Of a DNA stretch of 15,778 nt, positions 15,696 to 15,778 are shown piece by piece. Each line of letters starts with the position of its first letter. The stretch's first letter is position 1. The position numbers were made by a program, and so were the translations under genes. The notes under the pieces were generated by a model. The model did not search any database and was not told the origin of the DNA. It worked only from the letters and a program-made list of their open reading frames with translations. This DNA comes from JAUVIB01 sp964424545 (GTDB taxonomy: Bacteria > Calditrichota > Calditrichia > Calditrichales > Calditrichaceae): the NCBI GenBank assembly GCA_964424545.1, contig CAYRJN010000084.1, forward strand, positions 1-15,778. Reading direction: 5' to 3'.

Positions 15696-15778
15696 AATAG
15701 TTCCCTAATAGTTGAAGAAATAGCACAGCTGTCCTAAATAATTTTATTTTTGTATTTTGATATTGATAAATCAACGTT

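Overview
The window looks like a chromosomal piece from a Gram-negative bacterium of the Bacteroidota or the wider FCB group. The grounds are a transglutaminase/discoidin lipoprotein of a type I know mainly from Bacteroidales, a Wzy_C-type polymerase/ligase with C-terminal TPRs, AT-rich spacers carrying heptanucleotide A/T tracts, mostly absent Shine-Dalgarno sequences, and one promoter candidate that fits the Bacteroidota TTTG / TAnnTTTG pattern. A more precise placement cannot be supported from sequence alone. There are no rRNA or tRNA genes, CRISPR arrays, integrases or transposases.

Layout. Plus strand: the 3' part of an O-antigen ligase/polymerase-like membrane protein with TPRs (2-1087); a 784-base AT-rich spacer with repeat remnants (1088-1871); a large lipoprotein with a transglutaminase-like core and a discoidin-like C-terminus (1872-3911); an RND periplasmic adaptor (3995-5149); a 495-base spacer that is a mosaic of small repeats bounded by two heptad A/T tracts in opposite orientation (5150-5644); and two overlapping RND permease genes (5645-8665 and 8652-11846). 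Minus strand, convergent with these: a stand-alone PqqD-like protein (11936-12292), a strong terminator hairpin, an OPT-family transporter gene split by a frameshift (12352-14324), and a DUF3187-like outer-membrane protein (14592-15641).

How the genes fit together. The adaptor and the two different permeases should form a tripartite efflux pump, probably with a mixed permease trimer as in MdtABC. No outer-membrane channel is encoded here, so one must come from elsewhere. The lipoprotein, RND proteins and DUF3187 protein all belong to the cell envelope. The OPT gene has its own ribosome binding site and promoter candidate. The PqqD-like gene lies directly behind the OPT terminator and may depend on read-through.

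I found no convincing undescribed system. The observations most worth checking are the OPT frameshift, the orphan PqqD-like protein behind a terminator, the repeat mosaic splitting the pump operon, and the atypical proton-relay residues in both permeases.
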